A stretch of DNA of 64,000 nt from JAMCRM01 sp035561075 (GTDB lineage: Bacteria > Acidobacteriota > Terriglobia > Bryobacterales > Bryobacteraceae): contig DATMYF010000137.1 in NCBI GenBank assembly GCA_035561075.1, positions 1 through 64,000 of the forward strand, read 5' to 3'. Made by a program: the position numbers and the translations under genes. The notes below the pieces were generated by a model. It searched no databases. It was not told where the DNA came from and saw only the letters and a list, made by a program, of their open reading frames with translations. This document shows positions 56,357-64,000 of the stretch, in pieces (position 1 is the stretch's first letter; each line of letters opens with the position of its first letter).

Positions 56357-57633
56357 AGCGCAAGCTGATGTTTACTGCTCCCGCCGTCCTGATCCTGCTC
56401 GCCCTGGCTGCCTGGGGCATCGACTGGAAGCAGATGGTCTCCGCGGCTGCGCCCGAGGCCATGCCCGTGGCCCGGGTGCGGCGGGGCGACGTCACTATCG
56501 CGGTGACCGCTCGCGGCGAGTTGCAGGGCGGTAATTCCGAGATGCTCGCCGCCCCCATGACCGGCGGCAATGAAATGGCCATCACCTCCCTGCGCTCACC
56601 CGGTGAGCTGGTAGAGGCCGGGGAAGTCGTGGTCCAGTTCGACACTACGGAGCAGGAGTTCAAACTGCGGGAGGCCGAAGCCGACCTCGCCGAGGCCGAG
56701 CAGCAGGTAATCCAGGCCACCAACGACAGTGCGGCGAAGGAGGAGGATACCCGCTACGCGCTTCTTCAGGCTAAGGCCGAAGTGAAACTGGCGGAGCTTG
56801 AATGCCGCCGCAATGAAGTGGTGGCCGCGATCGTAGCCAAGCAGAACCTGCTGGCGCTCGAAGCCGCCCACGATCGGCTGCGCCAGATCCAGCAGGACCT
56901 CGGCAACCAGAAGGCCACTTCCAGCGCCTCCATCGCCATTCAGCAGGCCGCCCGCAACAAGGCCCGCGTTCAAGCCGATACCGCCCGGCGCAATATCGAG
57001 AACATGACCCTGAAGGCCAAGTCCACCGGCTATGTCAACGTGCAGCAGAACAGCAGCGGCAACTTCATGTACTGGGGGATGCAGTTGCCCAGCTTCCAGG
57101 TGGGCGACACCGTACGCGCCGGCATGGGCGTGGCGCAGATTCCGGATCTGAAGAACTGGGAGGTGCACGCGCGCATCGGGGAACTCGACCAGGGCCACCT
57201 CGCAGTCGGTCAGAAGGCCGCCATTTCCGTGCCTGCGCTGGCCGGGAAGCGGTTCACCGGCTCGGTGAAGAGCATCGGCGGCACCACCGGCCCGCCGTGG
57301 GACCGCCGCTTCGATTGCCGGCTCACGCTCGACAACCCGTCGCCGGAGCTGCGGCCCGGCATGAGCGCCCGCATCGTGATTACCACCGGCGTGCTGTCGG
57401 CTGCCCTGTGGGTGCCCTCGCAGGCGCTCTTTGAAAGCGATGGCCGCAAGTTCGTCTACCTCCAATCGGGCGGTGCCTTCGTGCCCCACGATGTGAAGCT
57501 GGTGCGCCGCAGCGAGAGCCAGGTGGTCCTGACTGGCGTGAATGAAGGGCAGACCGTGGCGCTGGCCGGCCCCGACGAACAGAACCGCAAATCCGCCGCC
57601 CCAGCCAGCGCAGCCAAGGCGATTCCCAAATGA
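56353..57633 (+). CDS. HlyD-type membrane-fusion protein, third adaptor
   Basis: A 426-residue adaptor with an N-terminal membrane segment (APAVLILLALAAWGIDW), lipoyl half (RRGDVTIAVTARGELQGGNS), long coiled coil (about 105-230; AEADLAEAEQQVIQATNDSA, AHDRLRQIQQDLGNQKATSS), return (MTLKAKSTGYVNVQQ) and barrel domains (GVAQIPDLKNWEVHARIGEL, LRPGMSARIVITTG, WVPSQALFESDGRKFVYLQS). It resembles MacA-type adaptors of ABC exporters. Its stop overlaps the MacB-type permease start by four bases. Confidence 0.88.
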   Translation: MKRKLMFTAPAVLILLALAAWGIDWKQMVSAAAPEAMPVARVRRGDVTIAVTARGELQGGNSEMLAAPMTGGNEMAITSLRSPGELVEAGEVVVQFDTTEQEFKLREAEADLAEAEQQVIQATNDSAAKEEDTRYALLQAKAEVKLAELECRRNEVVAAIVAKQNLLALEAAHDRLRQIQQDLGNQKATSSASIAIQQAARNKARVQADTARRNIENMTLKAKSTGYVNVQQNSSGNFMYWGMQLPSFQVGDTVRAGMGVAQIPDLKNWEVHARIGELDQGHLAVGQKAAISVPALAGKRFTGSVKSIGGTTGPPWDRRFDCRLTLDNPSPELRPGMSARIVITTGVLSAALWVPSQALFESDGRKFVYLQSGGAFVPHDVKLVRRSESQVVLTGVNEGQTVALAGPDEQNRKSAAPASAAKAIPK

Positions 57634-58886
57634 TCGTGCCTCGCCGCCTTTTCTCCGATCTCCGCCAGGCGTTCGACAATCTGCGCGCCCAGAAGACCCG
57701 CACCATGCTCACCGCCCTGGGCCTGGTCTTCGGGGTCGGGTCCGTCATCGGGATGCTGGCCATCGGGGCGGGTGCGCGCGAGGAATCGCTGCGCTTCATC
57801 GAGCAGCTCGGGGTTCGCAACGTGCTCATCGAGTCGCGCCCGGCCACTAGCCAGGAGGAGCTACAACAGCGCCGCCGCGCCTCCCCGGGCCTCACCGAAC
57901 GGGACGAGCGCATCTTGCGCGCCAATATCGACGCCCTCGAAACACTCTCGGTGCGCCGCACCCTGCACCCCGCGCGTGTGCTCCCCAAACCTTCGCGCGA
58001 CGTTCCCGCGATGTACGGGGTGCGGCCGGCGTACGCCGAAATCCACAACCTGCGCATCGCCGAAGGACGCTTTTTCGATGCCCGGCACGACGATTCGAGC
58101 AACGCAGTCTGCGTGCTCGGCGAAAGCGCCAAAATCAACCTGCTGGGCTACGGCGCCTCCGTCGGGAAGTTCGTGAAGATCAACGATACGTGGCTCGAAG
58201 TCGTGGGGGTTTTGAAGGAGCAGATCGGCGCCGGAGGCCAGTCGTCGGGTGGCAAGATGGCCGACCTGAACAACATCGTCTACATCCCCTTCAATACCTT
58301 CCAGTACCGCTTCTGGGACCAGGGCAGCTACATGAAGGACGAGTTGGACGGCATCGACCTGCGGCTCAAGGCGGATGCCGATAGCGTCCAGGTTTCCAAG
58401 GTGGTGATGGCCATCCTCAACTCGACCCATCACAACATTCAGGACTTCAGCGTCACCATCCCCGCGGCGCTGCTCGCACAGCAGAAACGCACCCAGACCA
58501 TCTTCACCTACGTCATGGTGGCGATCGCCGCCATCTCCCTGCTTGTGGGCGGCATCGGGATCATGAACATCGTCCTGGCCACTGTCATGGAGCGGACGCG
58601 TGAAATCGGCATCCGGCGCGCCACGGGAGCCCGCCGCGTCGATATCGTCCGGCAGTTCCTCACGGAATCGGTACTGATCTCGGTGGGAGGCGGCCTGGTG
58701 GGTATCGGCTGCGGCTTCTTCCTTGCCTGGCTCATCGCCCGCACGGCGGAGTGGAAGACCATCGTGACCCTGTCCTCGGTGGGGATCGCGTTTGGTGTCT
58801 CGGTGGCTGTGGGGGTGGTCTTCGGAATCTACCCCGCGCTTAAGGCCGCGCGGATTAATCCCATTGAAGCGCTACGGTACGAGTGA
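57630..58886 (+). CDS. MacB/FtsX-type ABC transporter permease
   Basis: A 418-residue permease of the FtsX-like family: one N-terminal helix (TMLTALGLVFGVGSVIGMLA), a large periplasmic domain (about 45-285) and three C-terminal helices: TIFTYVMVAIAAISLLVGGI, then VLISVGGGLVGIGCGFFLAW and FGVSVAVGVVFGIYPALKAA. GIMNIVLATVMERTREIGIR and GARRVDIVRQFLTE link to the ATPase. No ATPase gene is visible in the window, yet MacB-type permeases need one, so it must be elsewhere or be shared. The gene ends one base before the stop of the convergent barrel gene. Confidence 0.92.
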   Translation: MIVPRRLFSDLRQAFDNLRAQKTRTMLTALGLVFGVGSVIGMLAIGAGAREESLRFIEQLGVRNVLIESRPATSQEELQQRRRASPGLTERDERILRANIDALETLSVRRTLHPARVLPKPSRDVPAMYGVRPAYAEIHNLRIAEGRFFDARHDDSSNAVCVLGESAKINLLGYGASVGKFVKINDTWLEVVGVLKEQIGAGGQSSGGKMADLNNIVYIPFNTFQYRFWDQGSYMKDELDGIDLRLKADADSVQVSKVVMAILNSTHHNIQDFSVTIPAALLAQQKRTQTIFTYVMVAIAAISLLVGGIGIMNIVLATVMERTREIGIRRATGARRVDIVRQFLTESVLISVGGGLVGIGCGFFLAWLIARTAEWKTIVTLSSVGIAFGVSVAVGVVFGIYPALKAARINPIEALRYE

Positions 58887-58887
58887 G

Positions 58888-60675
58888 CTAGAAGATGAAG
58901 CTCAGGCCGCCCCGGAATGCCCGCGGCGTCTGCATCAGAAACACGCGGCGCCCGCCGGCCACATTCAGGGGCATGTAGCCCTGGGCCAGCAGGTTGCGTA
59001 GATCCGCGGAAATCTCCATGCGCCACGGTAGCAGCGACCACGGCACGGGCTGCCTGAAATAGACATTGAAGCCCGGCTCCGGGCGCACGCTCTGCGTCGA
59101 GTAGAGATGCCCCGGTGAGACCGATTTCGCGTCGGCCCACTGGTAGCTCGCTACAACCTGGGTGCCCGACCACGGCAGTGTGGCCTTGGTCCGCAGTGTC
59201 GCGGCATGCCGTCGCCCGGCCCGAATCATGCTCCGCAGCTCGTCCGGGCTCTCGCTCGCCACTTCGCCCGAATCCGCCGTGAGAGCCCCCATCGATCCGT
59301 AGATCAGGGTAGTGCTGACGTTATCTCCGAAACTCTGCGTCACCGACGCTGTGTATCCCAGGGACTCGTAGTTGCCCGCGTTGAACACCGAGCTGCCCGA
59401 GTACAGGTCCGGAAGCAGGTCGCTCGAGAACGCGTACAGGCCCTCCGGAGCGTCCATCATCAGGGCTGTGTTCGATACGGATTCGCGGTACCCCGCTACT
59501 TGCAGTTTTCGTGAACCGAACGTGCGGGAGTAGGAAATCTCGTAGTTCTCACCACGCTCCACGCGCGCCCGGCCGCGTTGCAGGGAAACCCGCGGGAACA
59601 GCGCCAGCGTCCGCAGGTCGTGCTGGAGTTCGGTGCCGGGCCGGCCCCATCCCGCCAGGTCCGGCCGCGCGTTCCCCGAGGTGTAGGTCAACTCCAGCGT
59701 CCCCGCATCGCCCCCGTCGTAGGATAGCCGCGCGTAGGGGCTCAAGTAGTTCAGTCGGTCTAGGAACGAAACCGAATCGAGCGAAAAGCCGTACCGCAAC
59801 CACAGGTTGTCCGAAAGCTGCGTCTGGTCGTCGAAGTCTACCGTCATGGTGCGTAGCGCCGGCATGTTGCCGCCACTCGTGCCGGCCAGTTGGCCCGGCA
59901 GATACAACTGCCGCATGGTGAGCGAAACTTCCGGACTCCCGTACCCGACATTGCGGCTGAAGCTGGTCCGGAACGCCGCCGAGGGCATCCCGAATTGCGC
60001 TCCATACCCGACTTTTCCGGCCACCTGCACCTGATTCTCGCCAAATAGCGAGGTTGCCAGGGCGAACGCAGTCCCCAAGTCAGCTTGGGCGCCATATCCG
60101 GACGCGTCGTCCGCATCACCTGCGGAGAGCCGGACCAGGCCGCGGGTATCGGAGAACGCGCTCGTCGTCTGCGCCTTCGCCGGGCTCTGGTTTACGTTGG
60201 GCAACAGGCGCAGCACCGGCCGCATCTCACTCGCCGTTCGCAGTACCCATTTCCAGTCGTCATCCATGAGGACCCGTTGGCCAGGCCCCGGGTAGACTAG
60301 TTGGATGGAGCTGAACAGTGTGGCAAGGCTCACGTTGAGCATGCTGCGCATGCCCGGCTGCACCATGATGTTGTTCTTGATTGCCGGCACGAAGCTGGCA
60401 AGGGTGATCCGGATGGAGTAGACGTCGGGAAGCAGGCCCGCAAAAGCAAAATAGCCGCGCTCGTCGGTCAGAACCTTCTCATGCAGCTTCTCCTGTCTGT
60501 TGAACAGGAAGACCGCGGCTCCCATTTGAGGAATCCCGCCGTTATCGGTCACCAGCCCCGAAATAGCTCCCGACCGCTTGACTGGCGAGACGCCCCAAGA
60601 GGCCGAGGGCGCCATCAGGCAGACTGCCGCCGCAATGGTGAAAGCAACTCGACCGTGCGACATCCGGATGCTCAT
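58888..60675 (-). CDS. Carboxypeptidase-regulatory-domain outer-membrane protein
   Basis: A 595-residue exported protein. The signal peptide ends near SASWG. The N-terminal CarboxypepD_reg domain (about 35-110) has GAISGLVTDNGGIPQMGAAV and DERGYFAFAGLLPDVYSIRI. The rest (about 170-595) alternates amphipathic strands of a large beta-barrel, with ends such as YLSPYARLSYDGGDAGTLEL, and finishes in FRGGLSFIF, with a terminal phenylalanine. Unlike typical TonB receptors, I see no TonB box or plug domain. It pairs with the GWxTD protein gene upstream, 38 bp away, on the same strand. Confidence 0.75.
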   Translation of the reverse strand: MSIRMSHGRVAFTIAAAVCLMAPSASWGVSPVKRSGAISGLVTDNGGIPQMGAAVFLFNRQEKLHEKVLTDERGYFAFAGLLPDVYSIRITLASFVPAIKNNIMVQPGMRSMLNVSLATLFSSIQLVYPGPGQRVLMDDDWKWVLRTASEMRPVLRLLPNVNQSPAKAQTTSAFSDTRGLVRLSAGDADDASGYGAQADLGTAFALATSLFGENQVQVAGKVGYGAQFGMPSAAFRTSFSRNVGYGSPEVSLTMRQLYLPGQLAGTSGGNMPALRTMTVDFDDQTQLSDNLWLRYGFSLDSVSFLDRLNYLSPYARLSYDGGDAGTLELTYTSGNARPDLAGWGRPGTELQHDLRTLALFPRVSLQRGRARVERGENYEISYSRTFGSRKLQVAGYRESVSNTALMMDAPEGLYAFSSDLLPDLYSGSSVFNAGNYESLGYTASVTQSFGDNVSTTLIYGSMGALTADSGEVASESPDELRSMIRAGRRHAATLRTKATLPWSGTQVVASYQWADAKSVSPGHLYSTQSVRPEPGFNVYFRQPVPWSLLPWRMEISADLRNLLAQGYMPLNVAGGRRVFLMQTPRAFRGGLSFIF

Positions 60676-60691
60676 CCGCGACGCTTACTCC

Positions 60692-60708
60692 GCGGGGGAC
60701 TTTCCCGC
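60692..60708. other. Hairpin between the barrel and GWxTD genes
   Basis: GCGGG (60692-60696) and CCCGC (60704-60708) form a 5-bp stem in the 38-bp spacer. A T-run follows on the plus strand, but the genes lie on the minus strand, where the hairpin has no U-tract. The role is unclear; it might be a processing point between the two cistrons. Confidence 0.25.
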
Positions 60709-60713
60709 TTTTA

Positions 60714-62396
60714 TTAGGTTACCGTAAACTGAGCGCTCGGGGTCAACACCTGGTTCCGCTTTTTGTCGGTGATCTTCAGCCTGAGAGTGTACTGTCCCGG
60801 TGCCAGCGTATTTAATGGGAGCAATTTTCGCACCGTTACCTGTGCCGCCGACGCGTTTGGCATCGTAGCCAGGTCCTCGGAAAAAACGAAAACCTTCTCA
60901 TTGCTGCCGTTCTTCGTCAGTTCGTATTCGATCTGCCCGTTCGGCTTGTGGGTCGCCTCGTCCGCCTCGAAGTTGTAGATCTTCATGTAGATCCCCAGCT
61001 TCTCATCGCGCCTGAAGACGTCGTTGACCCGCGGCCGCACCTTGGAAGTCCCGATGACGAACTGCCCCATGCCGATATTGCGCGTCGGCACGTCCTCTAT
61101 CAAATCCGCCAGGATGAGGCTGCTCGACGAGAGCTTTTCGGAGTCCATCCGCGGAACATTGAGGGCCAGCTCGTAATTGTTCATGTTGCCGCCCACCACG
61201 TCCTTGGCCACCACGTTCAGCCGGTACATCCCGGGAGCCAGCGGGAGGCTTTTCTGGTAGATTGACGCCCGCTTGCTGATGAGTTGCAGCAGTTCCGCCG
61301 GGCTGTCCACCGTAACGGTGTCCTCAAAAACGTTCACCGGCCGGCGCGACATGGTGGTGATGCGGCCATAAATGTTTACAATGGCCTTCTGCACCCCCTC
61401 CTTGGCCTGGAAGTTCAAGTCTTTATTGTCGAACTGAAGAGTGATGTTGGTCAGAATGGAAGAGTCTGTGATGGGGAAGAAATCCGCCCGCACCTGCATG
61501 GGCAGGATGTTGAACGTGATCTTGGAGTTGATCTGCGCCTCAAGATCCTTAAACTTCACCACCGGGGGCTTCTGCAGCTTGGCGTACTGCTCCAGCCTTT
61601 CGAACTGGTTCATGCGAGACGGGGTGCCGCCGAAGGCTTCTCCCAGTCTCGTGCCGTCGGTTCGGTTGAAGCGGTCTGCCTTCGAGGAAAGACCCATCTG
61701 CTCCATCAGGGTCAGGCCGGCGTTCGGCACCATGAGGAGAGCGTCCTTCTCGGACGGGTCCATCGTCATGCGGTACTCGCCGGTCATCGTCGGATCCACG
61801 AATTCGATGATGATGTCCGTCCCGATGCCTTCGATCCAGCGATAGCGCCACTTTTCAAACGGGAAGGTAGATGTCGTCCCGCCGCCCTCTTCCGAGGGCC
61901 GCTCGTAGCTGCCTCCCGACGGATGCGACTCCACCTCGTCGGCGGGGCCGAAGGTAATGTAAATTCTCCCGCGGTCCGATTTCCACCCCGGGATGCCCGA
62001 GGCAAACCGTTCGTTGGCGTACGCAATGCGCCGGTAGTGCTCTTCCTTGAACTCGTTTTCCGAGCTGTCCGGGCTGGGGTCGCGGCGCATCCAGAAGCTC
62101 TCGATGAACTGCTCGCGCTCCTCATCCGTCTGCAGGCGCTTGAACGCGGCGCGCTCTTCGTCCGTGATGATGTATGTCACGTCCTCGTTGAGCCACCTGC
62201 GGTACGGGGTTTCGAGCTCCTTACGCAGCCGCTCCTCGCGTTTGCGCTTTTCCTTCTCCGAGAGCGGCTTGGCGATCGTTTCCCGCCCCGGAGCGGTGGA
62301 AGCTTTCTTGTCTTGCGCGACGGCGTTGCCAGCGAACAAAAGGCAGCCGAGTGATACGCTCGAAATCCAAAGGCGTGCTGGTACCATACACTTCAC
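60714..62396 (-). CDS. GWxTD-domain protein
   Basis: The 560-residue protein has a signal peptide (WISSVSLGCLLFAGNAVAQ) and the GWxTD domain (about 65-215): YRRWLNEDVTYIITDEERAA, the motif FIESFWMRRDPSPDS, and PGWKSDRGRIYITFGPADEV. The C-terminal part is beta-rich (ITFNILPMQVRADFFPITDS, LPLAPGMYRLNVVAKDVVGG) and ends GQYTLRLKITDKKRNQVL. GWxTD proteins are common in Acidobacteria and Bacteroidetes-like bacteria and have no defined role. The start is GTG 62396, or the second Met (ATG 62387), which would keep the signal peptide. Confidence 0.87.
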   Translation of the reverse strand: MKCMVPARLWISSVSLGCLLFAGNAVAQDKKASTAPGRETIAKPLSEKEKRKREERLRKELETPYRRWLNEDVTYIITDEERAAFKRLQTDEEREQFIESFWMRRDPSPDSSENEFKEEHYRRIAYANERFASGIPGWKSDRGRIYITFGPADEVESHPSGGSYERPSEEGGGTTSTFPFEKWRYRWIEGIGTDIIIEFVDPTMTGEYRMTMDPSEKDALLMVPNAGLTLMEQMGLSSKADRFNRTDGTRLGEAFGGTPSRMNQFERLEQYAKLQKPPVVKFKDLEAQINSKITFNILPMQVRADFFPITDSSILTNITLQFDNKDLNFQAKEGVQKAIVNIYGRITTMSRRPVNVFEDTVTVDSPAELLQLISKRASIYQKSLPLAPGMYRLNVVAKDVVGGNMNNYELALNVPRMDSEKLSSSSLILADLIEDVPTRNIGMGQFVIGTSKVRPRVNDVFRRDEKLGIYMKIYNFEADEATHKPNGQIEYELTKNGSNEKVFVFSEDLATMPNASAAQVTVRKLLPLNTLAPGQYTLRLKITDKKRNQVLTPSAQFTVT

Positions 62397-62426
62397 CGGT
62401 TCCCGGACAGGGCTCTTTATCTAATC

Positions 62427-62456
62427 ATTGTAAGTCCCGGATTTCCACAAGGTCAA
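62427..62456 (-). promoter_or_regulatory. Good sigma70-type promoter of the GWxTD gene
   Basis: On the minus strand TTGACC (62456-62451) and TACAAT (62432-62427) are spaced by 18 nt. The expected start near 62420 leaves a leader of about 24 nt before GTG 62396. Confidence 0.6.
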
Positions 62457-62494
62457 GCGTGCCGGGCCGGCACAGAGGGGCCGTGGATTCACGC

Positions 62495-62522
62495 TTGGAG
62501 AGCGCCCGGGCCGTGCTATCAT
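62495..62522 (+). promoter_or_regulatory. Candidate promoter of the PAS-domain sensor
   Basis: TTGGAG (62495-62500) and TATCAT (62517-62522) are spaced by 16 nt. The leader would be about 100 nt. The spacer is one base short of the optimum and the -35 matches only partly, so this is tentative. Confidence 0.35.
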
Positions 62523-62625
62523 GCACAGCAGGAACGCGCCCTCGCATGCCCCCGCTGGGACCCCCCGACCACTTCCCCCAGGCGAGGAGCATGTGTCAAA
62601 CCGAATTGTCATTTTCGGAGTGAAC

Positions 62626-64000
62626 ATGCCCAACCCTTCGTCGAGGAAGCCGAAAGGCACCAGCCGCCAAGGCGGAACTGCAACAACCGATCCGGCCGCT
62701 GGAGGCGGTGAGCACATAGGCGCAACGTTCGACGATGCTCCCGTGCCCATGCACGATATCGACCGCGACGGGATCATCCGCCGGGTCAACCGCGCCGAGT
62801 GCGAACTCCTCGGTTTCCAACCTCACGAACTGATCGGCAGGCACATCTTCGAATTCGTCGCCGCGGGCGAACGTGAGGCCAGCCGTGAAGCCATCACCCA
62901 CAAGATTACCGGCGCGCAGCCCCTGGCTCCTTTCCGCCGCGAGTTCACTCGCCGTGACGGTGCCAGCCTCAGGGTTGAAATTCGCGAGGAACTGCTTCGC
63001 GACAAGGCGGGCAACGTCACGGGTATCCGCTCCGCCCTGGTGAACGTTTCCGAGCAGTATCGCACCGAGGAGGGCCTGCGCCACGCCCGTGAAGAGTTAG
63101 AAGTGCGCGTACGTGGCCGCACCCAGGAGCTTGCCCAAGCCAACGAGGCCCTGCGCCGCGAGGTGGCTGAGCGCCGGCGCGCCGAACAGCGCCTTGCCGC
63201 GCAGTACGCCGTCGCCCGCGTGTTAGCGGACAGCGACACCGTGGATGCCACCATCCCGCGTCTGCTCGAGGCCATGGTCTCCCAACTCGGCTGGGACCTC
63301 GGAGCGTGGTGGAGCGTTGACGGAGAACGCCATGCGCTGCGTTTCTCCGGCTGCTGGCCGAAGAGTGCCGCCGATGCCGCCCGGCTGGCGGCCTCCTCCT
63401 TCGCCCCCGGCGAGGGCGTTCCGGGCAAAGTCTGGCGAACGGAAGCACCCGCCTGGCTGGATACCCCGCTCGAAGCCGCTTTCGGCTGCCCTCCCGGCTC
63501 AGGGGAGGGGCCTGCGTTCACCGGTGGCCTGGTCTTCCCCGTCACCGGAGCTGCCGGGACCACTGCCGTGGTCGTCCTCTTCTGCCGCTCCGAATGCACC
63601 CGCGACGACGAAATGCTCCGCACCGTCTCGCTGCTCGGTGCCCACATCGCGCAGTTCGTCGAGCGCAAAACCGCCGAGACGCAGCGCGACCGCAGTGAGG
63701 CCCGTTTCGCCGCTTTCATGGACCACCTCCCCGCCGTCGCGTACATCAAGGACACCGCCGGCCGGTATGTCTATTTCAACGCGGCCGTCGAATCCCTGAT
63801 GGGCTACGAGCCCGGCTCCCTGCTCGGCCGTAGCGATCGCGAAATCTGGCCGCCCGAGATCGCCTCTGCCGTTTCCGCCCAGGACCGCCAGGTGATTGAG
63901 ACCGGGCGCTCCGTGGAGGCAGTCACCTCCCTCCTGACGCCCAAAGTGGGTGTGCGCTCCTGGCTCGTCTATAAGTTTCCCGTTCCCGATCGCGACGGCG
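62626..64000 (+). CDS. PAS-GAF-PAS sensor protein, partial (continues past the window)
   Basis: ATG 62626 follows an SD-like GGAG five bases upstream. The open frame runs 458 codons to the window end without a stop. The first PAS domain (about 30-145) has APVPMHDIDRDGIIRRVNRA and LLGFQPHELIGRHIFEFVAA. A coiled-coil linker follows (EELEVRVRGRTQELAQANEA). A GAF-like domain (about 195-335) has VARVLADSDTVDATIPRLLE and AWWSVDGERHALRFSG. The second PAS (about 350-458) has LPAVAYIKDTAGRYVYFNAA and YEPGSLLGRSDREIW. The family is usually a histidine kinase or diguanylate cyclase, but the output domain lies beyond 64000 and is not seen. Confidence 0.85.
   Translation, partial: MPNPSSRKPKGTSRQGGTATTDPAAGGGEHIGATFDDAPVPMHDIDRDGIIRRVNRAECELLGFQPHELIGRHIFEFVAAGEREASREAITHKITGAQPLAPFRREFTRRDGASLRVEIREELLRDKAGNVTGIRSALVNVSEQYRTEEGLRHAREELEVRVRGRTQELAQANEALRREVAERRRAEQRLAAQYAVARVLADSDTVDATIPRLLEAMVSQLGWDLGAWWSVDGERHALRFSGCWPKSAADAARLAASSFAPGEGVPGKVWRTEAPAWLDTPLEAAFGCPPGSGEGPAFTGGLVFPVTGAAGTTAVVVLFCRSECTRDDEMLRTVSLLGAHIAQFVERKTAETQRDRSEARFAAFMDHLPAVAYIKDTAGRYVYFNAAVESLMGYEPGSLLGRSDREIWPPEIASAVSAQDRQVIETGRSVEAVTSLLTPKVGVRSWLVYKFPVPDRDG

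Noticed and set aside
1..64000. tRNA, rRNA, CRISPR and insertion-sequence signals
   Set aside because: I saw no cloverleaf with a TTCGAATC-type arm, no regularly spaced direct repeats, and no transposase-like protein on either strand. The GGTTCGAATGG near 18380 is the hfq start region, not a T arm.

Overview
The window is GC-rich and gene-dense, and comes from a Gram-negative bacterium. An LPS gene (lpxC), several predicted outer-membrane barrels and a TonB/ExbB/ExbD/ExbD set point to two membranes. The tonB-exbB-exbD-exbD-TPR lipoprotein order, a GWxTD-domain protein next to a carboxypeptidase-regulatory-domain barrel, and many small secreted proteins remind me of Acidobacteria of the Solibacter/Bryobacter type. 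That placement is inference; no rRNA, tRNA, CRISPR array or insertion sequence is visible.

Layout. 0-6.5 kb: thiG, two small ORFs, an MFS exporter, a secreted HExxH protein, a thioredoxin-fold protein and an OmpA-like protein. 6.5-15 kb: tgt, yajC, secD and secF, then the TonB energiser operon. 15-21.8 kb: global regulation (bifunctional (p)ppGpp enzyme, DksA-like protein, hfq, hflX), then pgsA and a RodZ-like gene. 21.8-26.2 kb: a glycosyltransferase, two methyltransferases, an M28 peptidase and truB. 26.2-31.7 kb: crcB, an MFS transporter, trxB, ridA, an amidohydrolase, a DUF1992 gene and a frameshifted barrel gene. 32-40 kb: a ketoacyl synthase, FkbM methyltransferase, metallo-beta-lactamase-fold protein, rimO, yacG, pgpA, an NHL-type propeller protein and cinA. 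40-48.8 kb: a broken hicA with intact hicB, polA, lpxC, an M20 peptidase, a STAS-like protein, a radical SAM protein, and hpt paired with a kinase-like/nuclease-like fusion. 48.9-64 kb: an FAD oxidoreductase, flbD-motA-motB, an alcohol dehydrogenase, three consecutive HlyD-type adaptors plus a MacB-type permease, the barrel/GWxTD pair and a sensor protein cut by the window end.

How genes work together. YajC, SecD and SecF form the accessory translocase. TonB, ExbB and two ExbD proteins form a proton-driven energiser. PgsA and PgpA are the last two steps of phosphatidylglycerol synthesis, about 16 kb apart. Rel, the DksA-like protein, Hfq and HflX form a stress and translation-control block.

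Most notable: a kinase-like plus PD-(D/E)XK-like fusion overlapping hpt; a helix-hairpin-helix-like insertion in SecF; hflX, whose best ribosome-binding site points to an ATC start; five genes with a -10-like hexamer 6-7 nt before an SD-less start codon (possible leaderless mRNAs); two frameshifted genes (hicA and a barrel gene); and an export operon with three adaptors and no visible ATPase.
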